Of a stretch of 64,000 nt of DNA, positions 43,776-51,907 are shown in pieces. The DNA lies in assembly GCF_017377575.1 (NCBI RefSeq), contig NZ_JAFREM010000018.1, positions 310,001 through 374,000 of the forward strand, given 5' to 3'. Every line of letters starts with the position of its first letter. Within the stretch, counting starts at the first letter, position 1. Source of the DNA: Candidatus Enterococcus moelleringii. Its GTDB lineage: Bacteria; Bacillota; Bacilli; Lactobacillales; Enterococcaceae. The notes beneath the pieces are model-generated. The model saw nothing but the letters and a program-made list of their open reading frames with translations. It had not been told where the DNA came from and ran no database searches. Made by a program: the position numbers and the translations under genes.

Positions 43776-44117
43776 ATGGAAGAAAATAAACAAAATTGGT
43801 CTGAAACAGAACTTGAAGAGATTAAAGAACGTATTTTGACAGCTTTAGAATCAGTTATTGACCCAGAATTAGGGATTGATATTGTTAATCTTGGCTTGAT
43901 TTACGAAGTTGAATTTGAACAAAGCGGAAATGCTGTAATTAAAATGACTTTAACCACAATGGGTTGCCCATTGGCTGATGTACTAACCGATCAAATCCAA
44001 TCAGCTTTGCACGAAATTCCAGAAGTGAACAACGTGGAAGTGAAATTGGTTTGGTATCCTGCATGGACTACTGATAAAATGTCTAGATATGCGCGGATTG
44101 CGTTGGGAATTAGATAG
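43776..44117 (+). CDS. MIP18/DUF59 family iron-sulfur assembly protein (SufT-like)
   Basis: 113 residues. ILTALESVIDPELGIDIVNLGLIY and TTMGCPLADVLTDQI are the DUF59 hallmarks, the conserved Cys in MGCP being the likely functional residue. Members assist iron-sulfur cluster maturation. A C-terminal VKLVWYPAWTTDKMS is typical of the Firmicute branch. AAAGGGG precedes the start. Single gene followed by a terminator. Confidence 0.92.
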   Translation: MEENKQNWSETELEEIKERILTALESVIDPELGIDIVNLGLIYEVEFEQSGNAVIKMTLTTMGCPLADVLTDQIQSALHEIPEVNNVEVKLVWYPAWTTDKMSRYARIALGIR

Positions 44118-44135
44118 TTAAATAGTAAGCAATTG

Positions 44136-44180
44136 AAATCTCACCTGAAACCTCTGTATGGGGATCAGGTGAGATTTTTT
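44136..44180 (+). terminator. Terminator after the SufT-like gene
   Basis: AAATCTCACCTGA pairs with TCAGGTGAGATTT around CTCTGTATGGGG-like loop sequence, followed by T. It closely resembles the terminator at 45736-45782. Confidence 0.9.
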
Positions 44181-44309
44181 TCTTTTATTTTATAGGTATA
44201 TCAGTAAAAAAAGAGCCGGATTATGTATGCAAACTGGAAAATACTGTTATTATCATACTATTTATTGTAAAATAATTAGTAAGTTAAGTAATAGAAAGAA
44301 GGGGTAAAA

Positions 44310-45674
44310 ATGAAAAGAAAAGTATGGTTAGGTTTAGGTTTGTCTTTAAGTTTCTCTGCAATGGTAGCGTTTTCTGTTGAAGGCGATGCTGCTCAAACGA
44401 TGCACCGGATGTATAATCCGAACTCTGGGGAGCATTTTTATACCGCAAATGGTATAGAGAAAGACATTTTAGTTAGGGCAGGCTGGAATTATGAGGGAAC
44501 CGGTTGGACAGCTCCTGATACAGGGCCAAATGTTTATCGTATGTACAATGCGAATGCTGGTGACCATCACTACACGATGAACCCTGCCGAAAAAGACATG
44601 CTGGTCCGAGTGGGCTGGAACTATGAAGGCGTAGGATGGAAGACGGATGATTACAATGGAGTCGCACTTCATCGGTTGTACGATCCGAATGCAAAAGCAG
44701 GCAGTCACCACTATACGACAAATGCTGGTGAAAGAGATAGCCTGGCAACCATCGGATGGCGTAAAGAGGGACTCGGTTGGTATGGAATGAACCCGAATCA
44801 GAAATTCAATGTAAAAATTGTTCATAAAGGCTCAGACGGCAAAACTTTGAACCAAGAAACAGTCTCTGTTGCGCGAGACAGCAACTTTACTGCCAGAGCC
44901 AAATCTTTTAACGACTACCGATTAAATGGCAATGATAGTCAAACGATCAAGGCTGATACAGATAACAAAACAGTCACGTTTACCTATAAAAAGAAAGAAG
45001 ATCTGAATGCAATTGCTAATAATGTTTCACGGGATGCTTTAAACATCATCAATGAATTTAGACGTACTGAAAAGGGACTACCAGCATTGGCCCATAATGC
45101 ATTTCTTCAAAAGGGTACAAACGTGCGAGCGAAGGAAATCGAACAACGTTTTGCACATGTTCGACCAAATGGAGGATCTATTTACGACGCTGTTTATGAT
45201 GCGGGATATCCAGGATTTGCGACAGGTGAAAACATTGGAATGTTTGGTGGCAACTACTCCATTGAAGATATTAAAAATAATAGTGCAAAAAGTTTAGTTG
45301 ATATATGGAAGAGCTCTACATCTGGTCATCGAGAATACTTATTAACAGATGAAAGTGATGAAGCTGCAGTGGGTGTTTATATCACTGAAAAAGATGGAGG
45401 ATACTACGTATGGTTTGTCTTTATGGCTGGTAATAGTGGAATTGCGCCGTACAGCCAAGATAACATTGTAACTGAAGAGCCTCAATCAAATCTAGAAGAG
45501 TATAATATGATTGAAGAGCCTCAGTCAAATCCAGAAGAAAGCCAAATTATAGAAGAGCCTCAATCAGATTCAGAAGAAAAACAAATTATAGAAAAACCTC
45601 AAGCTAATCCAGAAGAAAATCAAACTGTTGAAGAGCAGTCGTCTGAGGAAGAAGTTAGTTTAGACAACGAATAA
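44310..45674 (+). CDS. Secreted DUF5648-repeat and CAP-domain protein
   Basis: 454 residues. Signal peptide (about 1-28, ending GDAAQ), then three DUF5648-like repeats of 38-43 residues (HRMYNPNSGEHFYTANGIEK type, each ending GW..EG.GW) at about 31-155. A MucBP-like beta domain (about 163-228) is followed by a CAP/SCP domain (about 240-385) with FAHVRPNG, GENIGM and GHREYLL. The tail is an acidic array of 13-residue repeats. No LPxTG motif or membrane helix follows, so the protein should be released or held non-covalently. CAP proteins of this type are found among enterococcal surface and secreted proteins; activity is not established. AAGGGG precedes ATG 44310. Confidence 0.85.
   Translation: MKRKVWLGLGLSLSFSAMVAFSVEGDAAQTMHRMYNPNSGEHFYTANGIEKDILVRAGWNYEGTGWTAPDTGPNVYRMYNANAGDHHYTMNPAEKDMLVRVGWNYEGVGWKTDDYNGVALHRLYDPNAKAGSHHYTTNAGERDSLATIGWRKEGLGWYGMNPNQKFNVKIVHKGSDGKTLNQETVSVARDSNFTARAKSFNDYRLNGNDSQTIKADTDNKTVTFTYKKKEDLNAIANNVSRDALNIINEFRRTEKGLPALAHNAFLQKGTNVRAKEIEQRFAHVRPNGGSIYDAVYDAGYPGFATGENIGMFGGNYSIEDIKNNSAKSLVDIWKSSTSGHREYLLTDESDEAAVGVYITEKDGGYYVWFVFMAGNSGIAPYSQDNIVTEEPQSNLEEYNMIEEPQSNPEESQIIEEPQSDSEEKQIIEKPQANPEENQTVEEQSSEEEVSLDNE
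45472..45632 (+). repeat. 39-bp tandem repeats encoding an acidic tail
   Basis: About four imperfect units encode EEPQSNPEE..II. Variation between units is modest, mainly at the positions after the glutamates. The unit gives a Pro/Glu-rich extended tail at the C-terminus of the CAP protein. Confidence 0.8.
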
Positions 45675-45735
45675 AAACTGCCGATTATGTTCTGCTGAAA
45701 AGTAGTATTCAATTGGTTTGAACCAAAAGTGAAGA

Positions 45736-45782
45736 GTCTCGCCTGATCTCTGTATTGAGGTTTCAGGTGAGACTTTTTTGCG
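45736..45782 (+). terminator. Terminator after the CAP-domain gene
   Basis: AGTCTCGCCTGA pairs with TCAGGTGAGACT, followed by T. Stem and loop (CTCTGTAT) are nearly the same as in the terminator before the gene. Confidence 0.9.
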
Positions 45783-46063
45783 TCTATCCGGTTGAAACTG
45801 AATGGGAAATTACAGAATAAATAGTTATATAACGAATGTTATTTAAATAAAGAAGGGAGGCTGTGGATTAGAATGAAACCCTAATAAATATGCTTATTGA
45901 CTATAACATATTACGAATCCAAAGCAATTATTGCTTAATTTTCAGGGATGACGATCGTTATGTATACGATTTACTATTGATTAGAAGCAATTCTTATATT
46001 AAAATGAGAATCGAATGAGACAACGTTTACAATCATAAACTTTTGTTGAGGAGATGTAACTAT
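45783..46063. promoter_or_regulatory. Intergenic region with the promoter of the basic-tail protein gene
   Basis: TTGATT at 45977-45982 and TAAAAT at 46000-46005 are separated by exactly 17 bases and lie about 60 bases before ATG 46064. A stray AAGGGAGG near 45855 leads only to short blocked frames and may mark a decayed gene start. Confidence 0.5.
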
Positions 46064-47095
46064 ATGACTACGAAACCACTGGGTCAGCGCCAATTACTAT
46101 CAATGGGATATGAAAATTTAAGCAAGCGATTTTCTGATTTTTTCAAGGAGAAAAATGACGCACCATACATCATTCAGTGTGCTTTAGTGGTTATGGTGAA
46201 AAATGCACTGTGTCCAGCTGATTTTTCGCGATTTGCTGAGAAATTGATTCGTTCTTTGTTTATGGGGAACTATGATCTTTCTTCAGTTCGTGAGTTATGT
46301 GTTTATTTCCGCAACTATTTTAATGATGAGGAATGGAGCGGTGTCACGAAGCGTCTGTTTCCAAATCTAGCAGAATTTGACCAACTTGAAAAGCGAACGA
46401 ACCTGCATATTAATAAAATTGAGCACCTTTTATATTCTGGAAAGCGGGAAGTAGAGATGAAGGCCAATCTGATCACTACTTTTGAAGATGAAAACGGCAA
46501 GAAACATGGCTGGACCCTTAGCAATGTGGATTCTAGCCTAAGCCCTCAGGAGCATGAAGCGATCCTGGCTATCCTCAGCACTATAGATATTTTTCAAAAG
46601 GATGGTGTCAGAAAATTTGCGAAGCTGGTGAGTGCTCATTACAGCCTAATTCAAGTCAGTATTGATCCTCAAACGATAAAAGAAGAGACGCCAGAAACCC
46701 AACAGGGGAAATTTACTGCGCTGCCAAAAGTAACCGCCTTGTCAGAAGAGGTAGAAATAGAAACTTCTGGCGATGACGGTGAGCGCCATCAGCAGCAATC
46801 TTCTGATGATGCAAAGAACGTTTTACTAAAAGACCAAGTTTCAACGCCGATACCTGGAGTTGATCCTCCTATGCCTCAAGTCAGCCGATCGATTCAGGAT
46901 ATTCTGCCAGGGCTGCCAATAATTAAGCCACTGAAGAATACAGTGGTGACACCAAAGGGAGAGCTTGTAGCGGCCGGGGCTGCGTCAAATAATCCAGGAT
47001 CATCCGGTAAAAAAGACAAGAAGGACAAGACAGATCTTTGGAGTCTTTTACCAAGGAAGAAAAGTCGGAAGAGGGACCGAAAGAAAAAACGGTAA
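46064..47095 (+). CDS. Unrecognised protein with a highly basic C-terminal tail
   Basis: 343 residues, no signal peptide or membrane helix. Residues about 1-200 look like a folded helical domain (MGYENLSKRFSDFFKEK, ADFSRFAEKLIRSLF). Residues about 205-300 are a low-complexity Glu/Pro/Gln linker. The last 30 residues are almost entirely Lys/Arg/Asp (KKDKKDKTDLW then RKKSRKRDRKKKR). The tail suggests binding to nucleic acid, ribosome or acidic wall polymers. I do not recognise a family. ATG 46064 has GAGGAG in front; a frame start at 46043 does not. It lies between the CAP gene and two broken ORFs, in an accessory patch. Confidence 0.6.
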   Translation: MTTKPLGQRQLLSMGYENLSKRFSDFFKEKNDAPYIIQCALVVMVKNALCPADFSRFAEKLIRSLFMGNYDLSSVRELCVYFRNYFNDEEWSGVTKRLFPNLAEFDQLEKRTNLHINKIEHLLYSGKREVEMKANLITTFEDENGKKHGWTLSNVDSSLSPQEHEAILAILSTIDIFQKDGVRKFAKLVSAHYSLIQVSIDPQTIKEETPETQQGKFTALPKVTALSEEVEIETSGDDGERHQQQSSDDAKNVLLKDQVSTPIPGVDPPMPQVSRSIQDILPGLPIIKPLKNTVVTPKGELVAAGAASNNPGSSGKKDKKDKTDLWSLLPRKKSRKRDRKKKR

Positions 47096-47205
47096 GCTTT
47101 CGCGGATGATCAGCGAACCAGGAAAAGAGTGGGGTTTGAATATGTGATGGTCTAATTACTTAGTTCCTTCATCATGATTCTGTCAGGAGACATGATCCGT
47201 TAACC

Positions 47206-47424
47206 ATGCGCTTGCATATCCGCTATCTTTTTTTCGGTAAGCTCCGTGGGGAAGCGGAACTTATTAGGCTTGATATTATTTTAAATGAAGAGTGTACGAT
47301 TAAAGGTGCTTTATAACTATCCTTTATCAAGGTTGAACCACAAGCTTTTGCACTGCTGCAAAAGCTTGCGATTCCTTTTAAACCGGCAAATCGTCCTGTT
47401 AAGAGACGGTTAAAAGTCGTTTAA
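47206..47424 (+). pseudogene. Stop-interrupted short ORF
   Basis: One frame of 72 codons before the final TAA, with an internal TAA at codon 37 (47314-47316). It reads MRLHIRYLFFGKLRGEAEL, continuing hydrophobic/charged with normal-looking composition, then after the stop LSFIKVEPQAFALLQKLAI. GGAG is present upstream at some distance. Possibly a decayed gene of unknown family, possibly chance. Its end overlaps the convergent broken ORF. Confidence 0.3.
47342..47367. repeat. Perfect inverted repeat
   Basis: AAGCTTTTGCA (47342-47352) and TGCAAAAGCTT (47357-47367) enclose CTGC, an 11-base perfect stem. There is no strong T run after it, so a terminator is doubtful; it could be a protein-binding site or a leftover of mobile DNA. 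Confidence 0.6.
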
Positions 47425-47829
47425 ACGTCTGTCTTTGATGATGAAGTTTTCGGTAGTAATACTGGTCAATTTGCCAGTATTGGGATTATCATTGCTGAAT
47501 TGGGCTGCTTGTACTTGGTGAACGTCATTTTGTAAATATGAGGGCCGTTTGCATCGTTCGTTGGCAAGTACAAATTTGGCTAAATTGATCGAATAATTTT
47601 TGGTACCATCAAAGAGTGAATAGGATAGATACTGATCAACAAAAGTAAATATTCTACGGGATTTATCCTCAGGTACTACCACCAGTGTCAAGTTCAGCTG
47701 ATTTTTAGTCTACTCAGAGTAATAAAGCACTAGTTGCGGGCAGTCGCATAAGGTGGACTGATCTTCACTTTTGAGATAGCTTAACATACGTCCTTTCTTG
47801 TAATCACAGAACTGATACGTTCTATTCAA
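47410..47829 (-). pseudogene. Amber-interrupted ORF of unknown function
   Basis: A 139-codon frame starts with TTG (47827-47829) after GAGGTGATGG and is broken by one TAG at codon 40 (47710-47712). Frame and composition continue unchanged on both sides: MNRTYQFCDYKKGRMLSYL before it; TLVVVPEDKSRRIFTF and FVLANERCKRPSYLQ after it. That argues for one gene recently inactivated by a point change (or read through). I do not recognise the family. The part after the stop alone gives a 93-codon frame. Confidence 0.5.
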
Positions 47830-48184
47830 ATTCCATCACCTCTTCAGAAAATTAGTCATTTGGTATGCTGGCTTTCAGATGGAAAAATCTGGAAACAGCA
47901 GCTCAAATAATAACGAATTAACATTTTGCATTCCTCCTCTCTAATTAGAAATACATAGGGATTCTAACACTTTGAGGTTTTTGAAAGACGAAATAAAATA
48001 ATAATTCATCGAAGTTTTAGCTGGTAATCAATTGAATGAGCAGTTGCTCAGATAAAGGCTTTACATATTAAAAATAAATCATTTATTTTCAGGTATCATT
48101 TGACATTTGCCGCTAAAAATAGATGGGTAAAAGAGCTTGAGTAAAAAATCTTTTTTATCAACCAAAAAAATGTTAACGCTTTCT
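47830..48184. other. Intergenic region without a recognised gene
   Basis: About 350 AT-rich bases with no supported coding frame and no clear hairpin. A ribosome-site-like GAGGAGGAATGCAAAATG string on the minus strand near 47920-47940 leads to no long frame. Confidence 0.4.
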
Positions 48185-48203
48185 ATTGTATTCGTGATAC
48201 AAT
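48185..48203 (+). promoter_or_regulatory. Palindromic operator overlapping the -10 of the AhpD-like gene
   Basis: ATTGTATTCGTGATACAAT is a perfect seven-base inverted repeat with a five-base centre. Its right arm contains the extended -10 TGATACAAT (48195-48203), about 30 bases before the start codon, so a bound protein would block RNA polymerase. No regulator gene is next to it. Confidence 0.55.
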
Positions 48204-48233
48204 TATCAATAGGAAAATAGGAGGTATGATTAT

Positions 48234-48578
48234 ATGACAGATTACAAAGCAAAATTTGAAGAATCGAAGCAAAACAGCGAGGTTTTAGGCAAGAACAGCC
48301 CTGAACTAATGGGTAAATTTATGGAGGTTGCCCAGGTAGCCTTAACACCAAGAAACTTAGATGCTAAAACCAAAGAATTAGTGGCTGTAGGAATTGCAGT
48401 ATCGGTTCGTTGTGAGGACTGCATTATGGCCCATGTCGGCAATGCAATTAAAACCGGCGCAACAATGGAGGAGCTGACAGAAACGATTGAAGTAGCGATC
48501 TTAATGGGTGGCGGCCCTTCAACTGCTTATGGGGCAAAAGCTTTAGCAGTTGCTGAATACTTGTTTAGTCAAGAATAA
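48234..48578 (+). CDS. AhpD-like carboxymuconolactone decarboxylase family protein
   Basis: 114 residues. The AhpD-type redox centre E-x11-C-x2-C-x3-H is present (Glu48, Cys60, Cys63, His67 in RCEDCIMAHV). Such proteins act as small thiol-disulfide peroxidase partners or as alkyl hydroperoxidases. Single gene with own promoter, palindrome and terminator; AGGAGG precedes ATG 48234. An oxidative-stress role is a family-level inference. Confidence 0.88.
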   Translation: MTDYKAKFEESKQNSEVLGKNSPELMGKFMEVAQVALTPRNLDAKTKELVAVGIAVSVRCEDCIMAHVGNAIKTGATMEELTETIEVAILMGGGPSTAYGAKALAVAEYLFSQE

Positions 48579-48592
48579 AACAGAATAAATGA

Positions 48593-48648
48593 AAGACCAC
48601 AATTGGCTTAACCTGTCGCAGGTTGAAGTCAGTTGTGGCCTTTTTTTG
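48593..48648. terminator. Terminator between convergent genes
   Basis: GACCACAA, GGCTT and ACCTG pair in turn with CAGGT, AAGTC and TTGTGGCC, followed by T on the + strand. Placed to serve both the AhpD-like gene and the convergent gene. Confidence 0.85.
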
Positions 48649-48651
48649 TTG

Positions 48652-49269
48652 CTAATTAAAGTATTCTGCTAATTCTGGATCGTTTAATGCTTGTTTGCTC
48701 TCAGCGGCTAACGCAAAAGCGTCTTGTAAAAGCGAGAGTAGGTTAGTGGTTCGAGCGGCTGCTCGTTCGTTTAATTTGGTTAATTCGTTATCTTGATCGA
48801 TTTTTTCTAAGGGATAAAGCTCCAGCAGCCGATAAATCAGGCGGAGATCTTGTTTGCGGGCGATTGGGAAATGCTGGATCAGCACTTGGTTAAAATCGGC
48901 GTTCATCTGATTGAGGCCCCGCAGGTCATCTGCCTGAATGGTGTAGTGGGTCAAATAGTTTTCCAGCGTCTTCGCCGGATGGTCGCTGGCTAAGCCGGTA
49001 CTCCAGCTAGTGGTTAATAGTAGAAAGCTGTCGGTGGCATCCAGCTGTTTTAGAAAAGCAACGATACTTGTTGCCAAAAGCCGTTGCTCAATTTTTTTGT
49101 AGGTTTCAGGTGCATTTTTTTGCAAGCGCACGAATTGATTAGTAAAACCATTGGTCTGTAATAGATTGCCTTGCAAGGTTTTGTACCAGTTATAATAGAA
49201 AGAATTGGTGTAAGTCAATGTGTGATTATTGGTGATTAAATGAATAGTGTTCACGTCTTTTTTCAGCAT
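48652..49269 (-). CDS. Hypothetical protein, 205 residues
   Basis: I do not recognise the family. Soluble, no signal peptide. It starts with a beta-like stretch (TIHLITNNHTLTYTN) and continues with helices (RLLATSIVAFLKQLDATDSF, read as 20 residues; LRLIYRLLELYPLEKI; LLSLLQDAFALAAESKQAL). AAAGGAG precedes ATG 49269. It is divergent from the ABC transporter operon, with about 120 bases between the starts. Confidence 0.65.
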   Translation of the reverse strand: MLKKDVNTIHLITNNHTLTYTNSFYYNWYKTLQGNLLQTNGFTNQFVRLQKNAPETYKKIEQRLLATSIVAFLKQLDATDSFLLLTTSWSTGLASDHPAKTLENYLTHYTIQADDLRGLNQMNADFNQVLIQHFPIARKQDLRLIYRLLELYPLEKIDQDNELTKLNERAAARTTNLLSLLQDAFALAAESKQALNDPELAEYFN

Positions 49270-49389
49270 TTATTAATACTCCTTTATTGTTTTTTGCGGA
49301 ATCTTTTTACTTTTAAGTGAGCGAATCCTTTTGCCCCACTTTGGACTTCCGTTATACTTAAATTAATTAAGAAGGGAAAGGGACAGGTT

Positions 49390-50925
49390 ATGAACGATAT
49401 TATACAAACATTTATGGAGCGGAAGGAAGAATTGCTGGATGCGATTTTAGAACATTTAGCTATCTCCTTGAGCGCTCTTTTGATTGCCATTCTCATTGCA
49501 ATACCTTTGGCGATTCTACTCAGTCAGAAAAAGAAACTAGCGGAGATTGTTCTGCAAATCACCAGTATTTTGCAGACGATCCCGTCACTTGCCTTGTTGG
49601 GGCTGTTGATTCCATTTGTAGGGATCGGGACAGTACCGGCATTGATTGCATTAGTAGTATACGCTCTTTTGCCGATTTTCCAAAATACTTATATCGGTTT
49701 GTCGGAAATTGATCCTTCCATTGAAGAAGCAGCGGATGCTTTCGGGATGTCCCGCATGCGGAAGCTGTTCAAGGTGGAGTTGCCGATGGCGATGCCAGTG
49801 ATTGTTTCCGGGATTCGGACAGCTCTAGTGCTAATTATCGGGACGGCGACATTGGCCGCTTTAATTGGTGCTGGCGGCCTGGGTACCTTTATCCTATTAG
49901 GGATTGATCGGAATGATCCGACTTTAACTCTAATCGGGGCAGTCAGCTCGGCTTTATTAGCGATTATTTTCAGTGCTTTAATTCGTTTCCTGCAGCATCG
50001 CAGTATGAAAGCGACTGTAGTAGCCTTGGGTGTAATTTTCCTAGGAATCGGTGGGATCTTCTTGGCGCAGCATAATCCATTGGCCGATCAAACCGTGACC
50101 ATCGCGGGTAAAATGGGATCAGAACCAGATATATTAGTTAATATCTACAAGGACGTTATTCAGGATGAAGATCCATCGATTGAAGTAGAAGTGAAACCAA
50201 ACTTTGGGAAAACCAGCTTCTTATTCAGTGCGTTGGAAAATGACCAAGTCGATATTTACCCGGAATTTACCGGGACGGTGTTAGAAAGCTTAGTTGAAGT
50301 ACCAGAGGGTCAAGAGACAGATGGCTCAAAAGAAGCAGCCTATCGAGAAGCCAACAAGTTGTTGAACGAACAATTTGACATGGAGCTGTTGGAACCAATG
50401 GCTTACGAAAATACCTATGCTTTAGCAATGAAACGGGAAGTAGCCGAAGAGCGGGGAATTAGTAAAATTTCTGACTTAGTGGCTGACGAAGCTAATTGGC
50501 GGGCCGGCTTTACCTTAGAATTTATCGACCGACAAGATGGTTACCGAGGAATTCAAGAGCTTTATGGTCTGAACTTTGGCTCGGTTCAAAGTATGGAACC
50601 GGCGCTGCGTTATCAAGCGATTGAAAATGGCGACGTGGACATCATCGACGGCTATTCTACGGATAGTGAAATTAGACAGTATGATTTAGTCACCTTAGAA
50701 GACAACCTTGATCTGTTCCCTCCATACCAAGGGGCAGCATTAATGCGCAACGATTTCGCTGAAGAGAATCCGACGATTGTCAAAGCCTTGAATCGTTTGG
50801 CTGGCAAAATTACCGAAGATCAAATGATCGATATGAATTATCAAGTGAATGTTGAAGGCAAGCAGCCCGCAGACGTTGCCCGTGACTTTTTAATCAAGGA
50901 AAAGATCATTGGGGAGGAGAACTAA
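49390..50925 (+). CDS. OpuC/EgtU-type ABC permease fused to substrate-binding domain
   Basis: 511 residues. The permease part (about 20-225) has the EAADAFGMSRMRKLFKVELP coupling loop (20 residues) and six membrane helices. An external substrate-binding domain of the glycine betaine/choline/carnitine class starts at about 235 (VTIAGKMGSEPDILVNIYKD). This fused layout occurs in OpuC-like choline systems and in EgtU, the ergothioneine importer of pneumococcus. Substrate cannot be decided without the binding-pocket alignment. The disulfide reductase downstream tilts me toward a thiol compound. AAGGGAAAGGGAC precedes the start. Confidence 0.87.
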   Translation: MNDIIQTFMERKEELLDAILEHLAISLSALLIAILIAIPLAILLSQKKKLAEIVLQITSILQTIPSLALLGLLIPFVGIGTVPALIALVVYALLPIFQNTYIGLSEIDPSIEEAADAFGMSRMRKLFKVELPMAMPVIVSGIRTALVLIIGTATLAALIGAGGLGTFILLGIDRNDPTLTLIGAVSSALLAIIFSALIRFLQHRSMKATVVALGVIFLGIGGIFLAQHNPLADQTVTIAGKMGSEPDILVNIYKDVIQDEDPSIEVEVKPNFGKTSFLFSALENDQVDIYPEFTGTVLESLVEVPEGQETDGSKEAAYREANKLLNEQFDMELLEPMAYENTYALAMKREVAEERGISKISDLVADEANWRAGFTLEFIDRQDGYRGIQELYGLNFGSVQSMEPALRYQAIENGDVDIIDGYSTDSEIRQYDLVTLEDNLDLFPPYQGAALMRNDFAEENPTIVKALNRLAGKITEDQMIDMNYQVNVEGKQPADVARDFLIKEKIIGEEN

Positions 50926-51873
50926 ATGGAACCAATTATTGAATTTAAAAATGTAGGCAAAGAGTTTGAAGGCCAAGTGGTGCTGAAGGATTTGAACATC
51001 TCGGTTAACCAAGGGGAAATCTTCGTACTTGTAGGACCTTCCGGCAGCGGGAAAACCACCTCCTTGAAAATGATCAATGGCCTAGTGGAACCTAGCGAAG
51101 GCGACGTCTACTTTAAAAATAAGCGAATCAAAGATTATGATATCCACAAATTGCGCTGGCAGATCGGCTACGTGCTGCAGCAAATTGCCTTGTTCCCGAC
51201 GATGACCGTGAAGGAAAATATTGACGTGATTCCTGAAATGCTGGGCTGGGATAAAAAACGCCGCAGCAAACGAGCGGATGAACTGTTAGAGGAAGTCGAT
51301 CTTGATCCAGGGACCTATCGCAACCGGATGCCGGCGGAGCTTTCCGGTGGGCAAAGTCAACGAATCGGAATTTTACGGGCATTGGCGGCTGAGCCGGATG
51401 TTATCTTAATGGATGAACCCTTTAGCGCACTGGACCCGATCTCCCGTACTAGTTTGCAGGATTTAGTATTAGAGCTGCATCAAAAACTAGGCAATACGAT
51501 TATTTTCGTAACCCACAATATGAAGGAAGCGTTGAAGCTGGGGGACCGGATTGCCGTGATGCATGAAGGCAAGCTGATTCAATGCGACACACCTGAAATG
51601 ATTCAAAGCCAACCGAAAGACGGATTTGTGAAGGCCTTCTTTGATGAAGCCACCGACGAGCTGCAGGATCAAACCTTAGCGACGGTTTATGAAGCTGGTT
51701 TCCATCAAGCCGTGATTACCCCGGATGACACAATTCCGGCGTTGGATCTGAATACCAACATCAGCCAAGCCTTTGAAGCTTTTGCTGATCATGAGAAGAT
51801 TTATATTAAAGATGAAGAAGAAAAAGTAATCGCCGAGGTCACTCGGTCAGATATTTTCCGTTTCTTAAGCTGA
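50926..51873 (+). CDS. ABC transporter ATP-binding protein with CBS-like C-terminus (OpuCA/EgtV-like)
   Basis: 315 residues. Walker A GPSGSGKTT, LSGGQSQRIGILRAL signature, Walker B VILMDEPFSALDP and the switch His in VTHNMKEAL. The C-terminal 80 residues resemble a shortened CBS region (ITPDDTIPALDLNTNISQA) as in OpuCA and EgtV, normally a sensor of ionic strength or nucleotide. ATG directly follows the TAA of the permease gene, so translation is coupled. Confidence 0.93.
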   Translation: MEPIIEFKNVGKEFEGQVVLKDLNISVNQGEIFVLVGPSGSGKTTSLKMINGLVEPSEGDVYFKNKRIKDYDIHKLRWQIGYVLQQIALFPTMTVKENIDVIPEMLGWDKKRRSKRADELLEEVDLDPGTYRNRMPAELSGGQSQRIGILRALAAEPDVILMDEPFSALDPISRTSLQDLVLELHQKLGNTIIFVTHNMKEALKLGDRIAVMHEGKLIQCDTPEMIQSQPKDGFVKAFFDEATDELQDQTLATVYEAGFHQAVITPDDTIPALDLNTNISQAFEAFADHEKIYIKDEEEKVIAEVTRSDIFRFLS

Positions 51874-51907
51874 TAGGCTTACCTAACAGAATAGGAGGAA
51901 ATGAACC

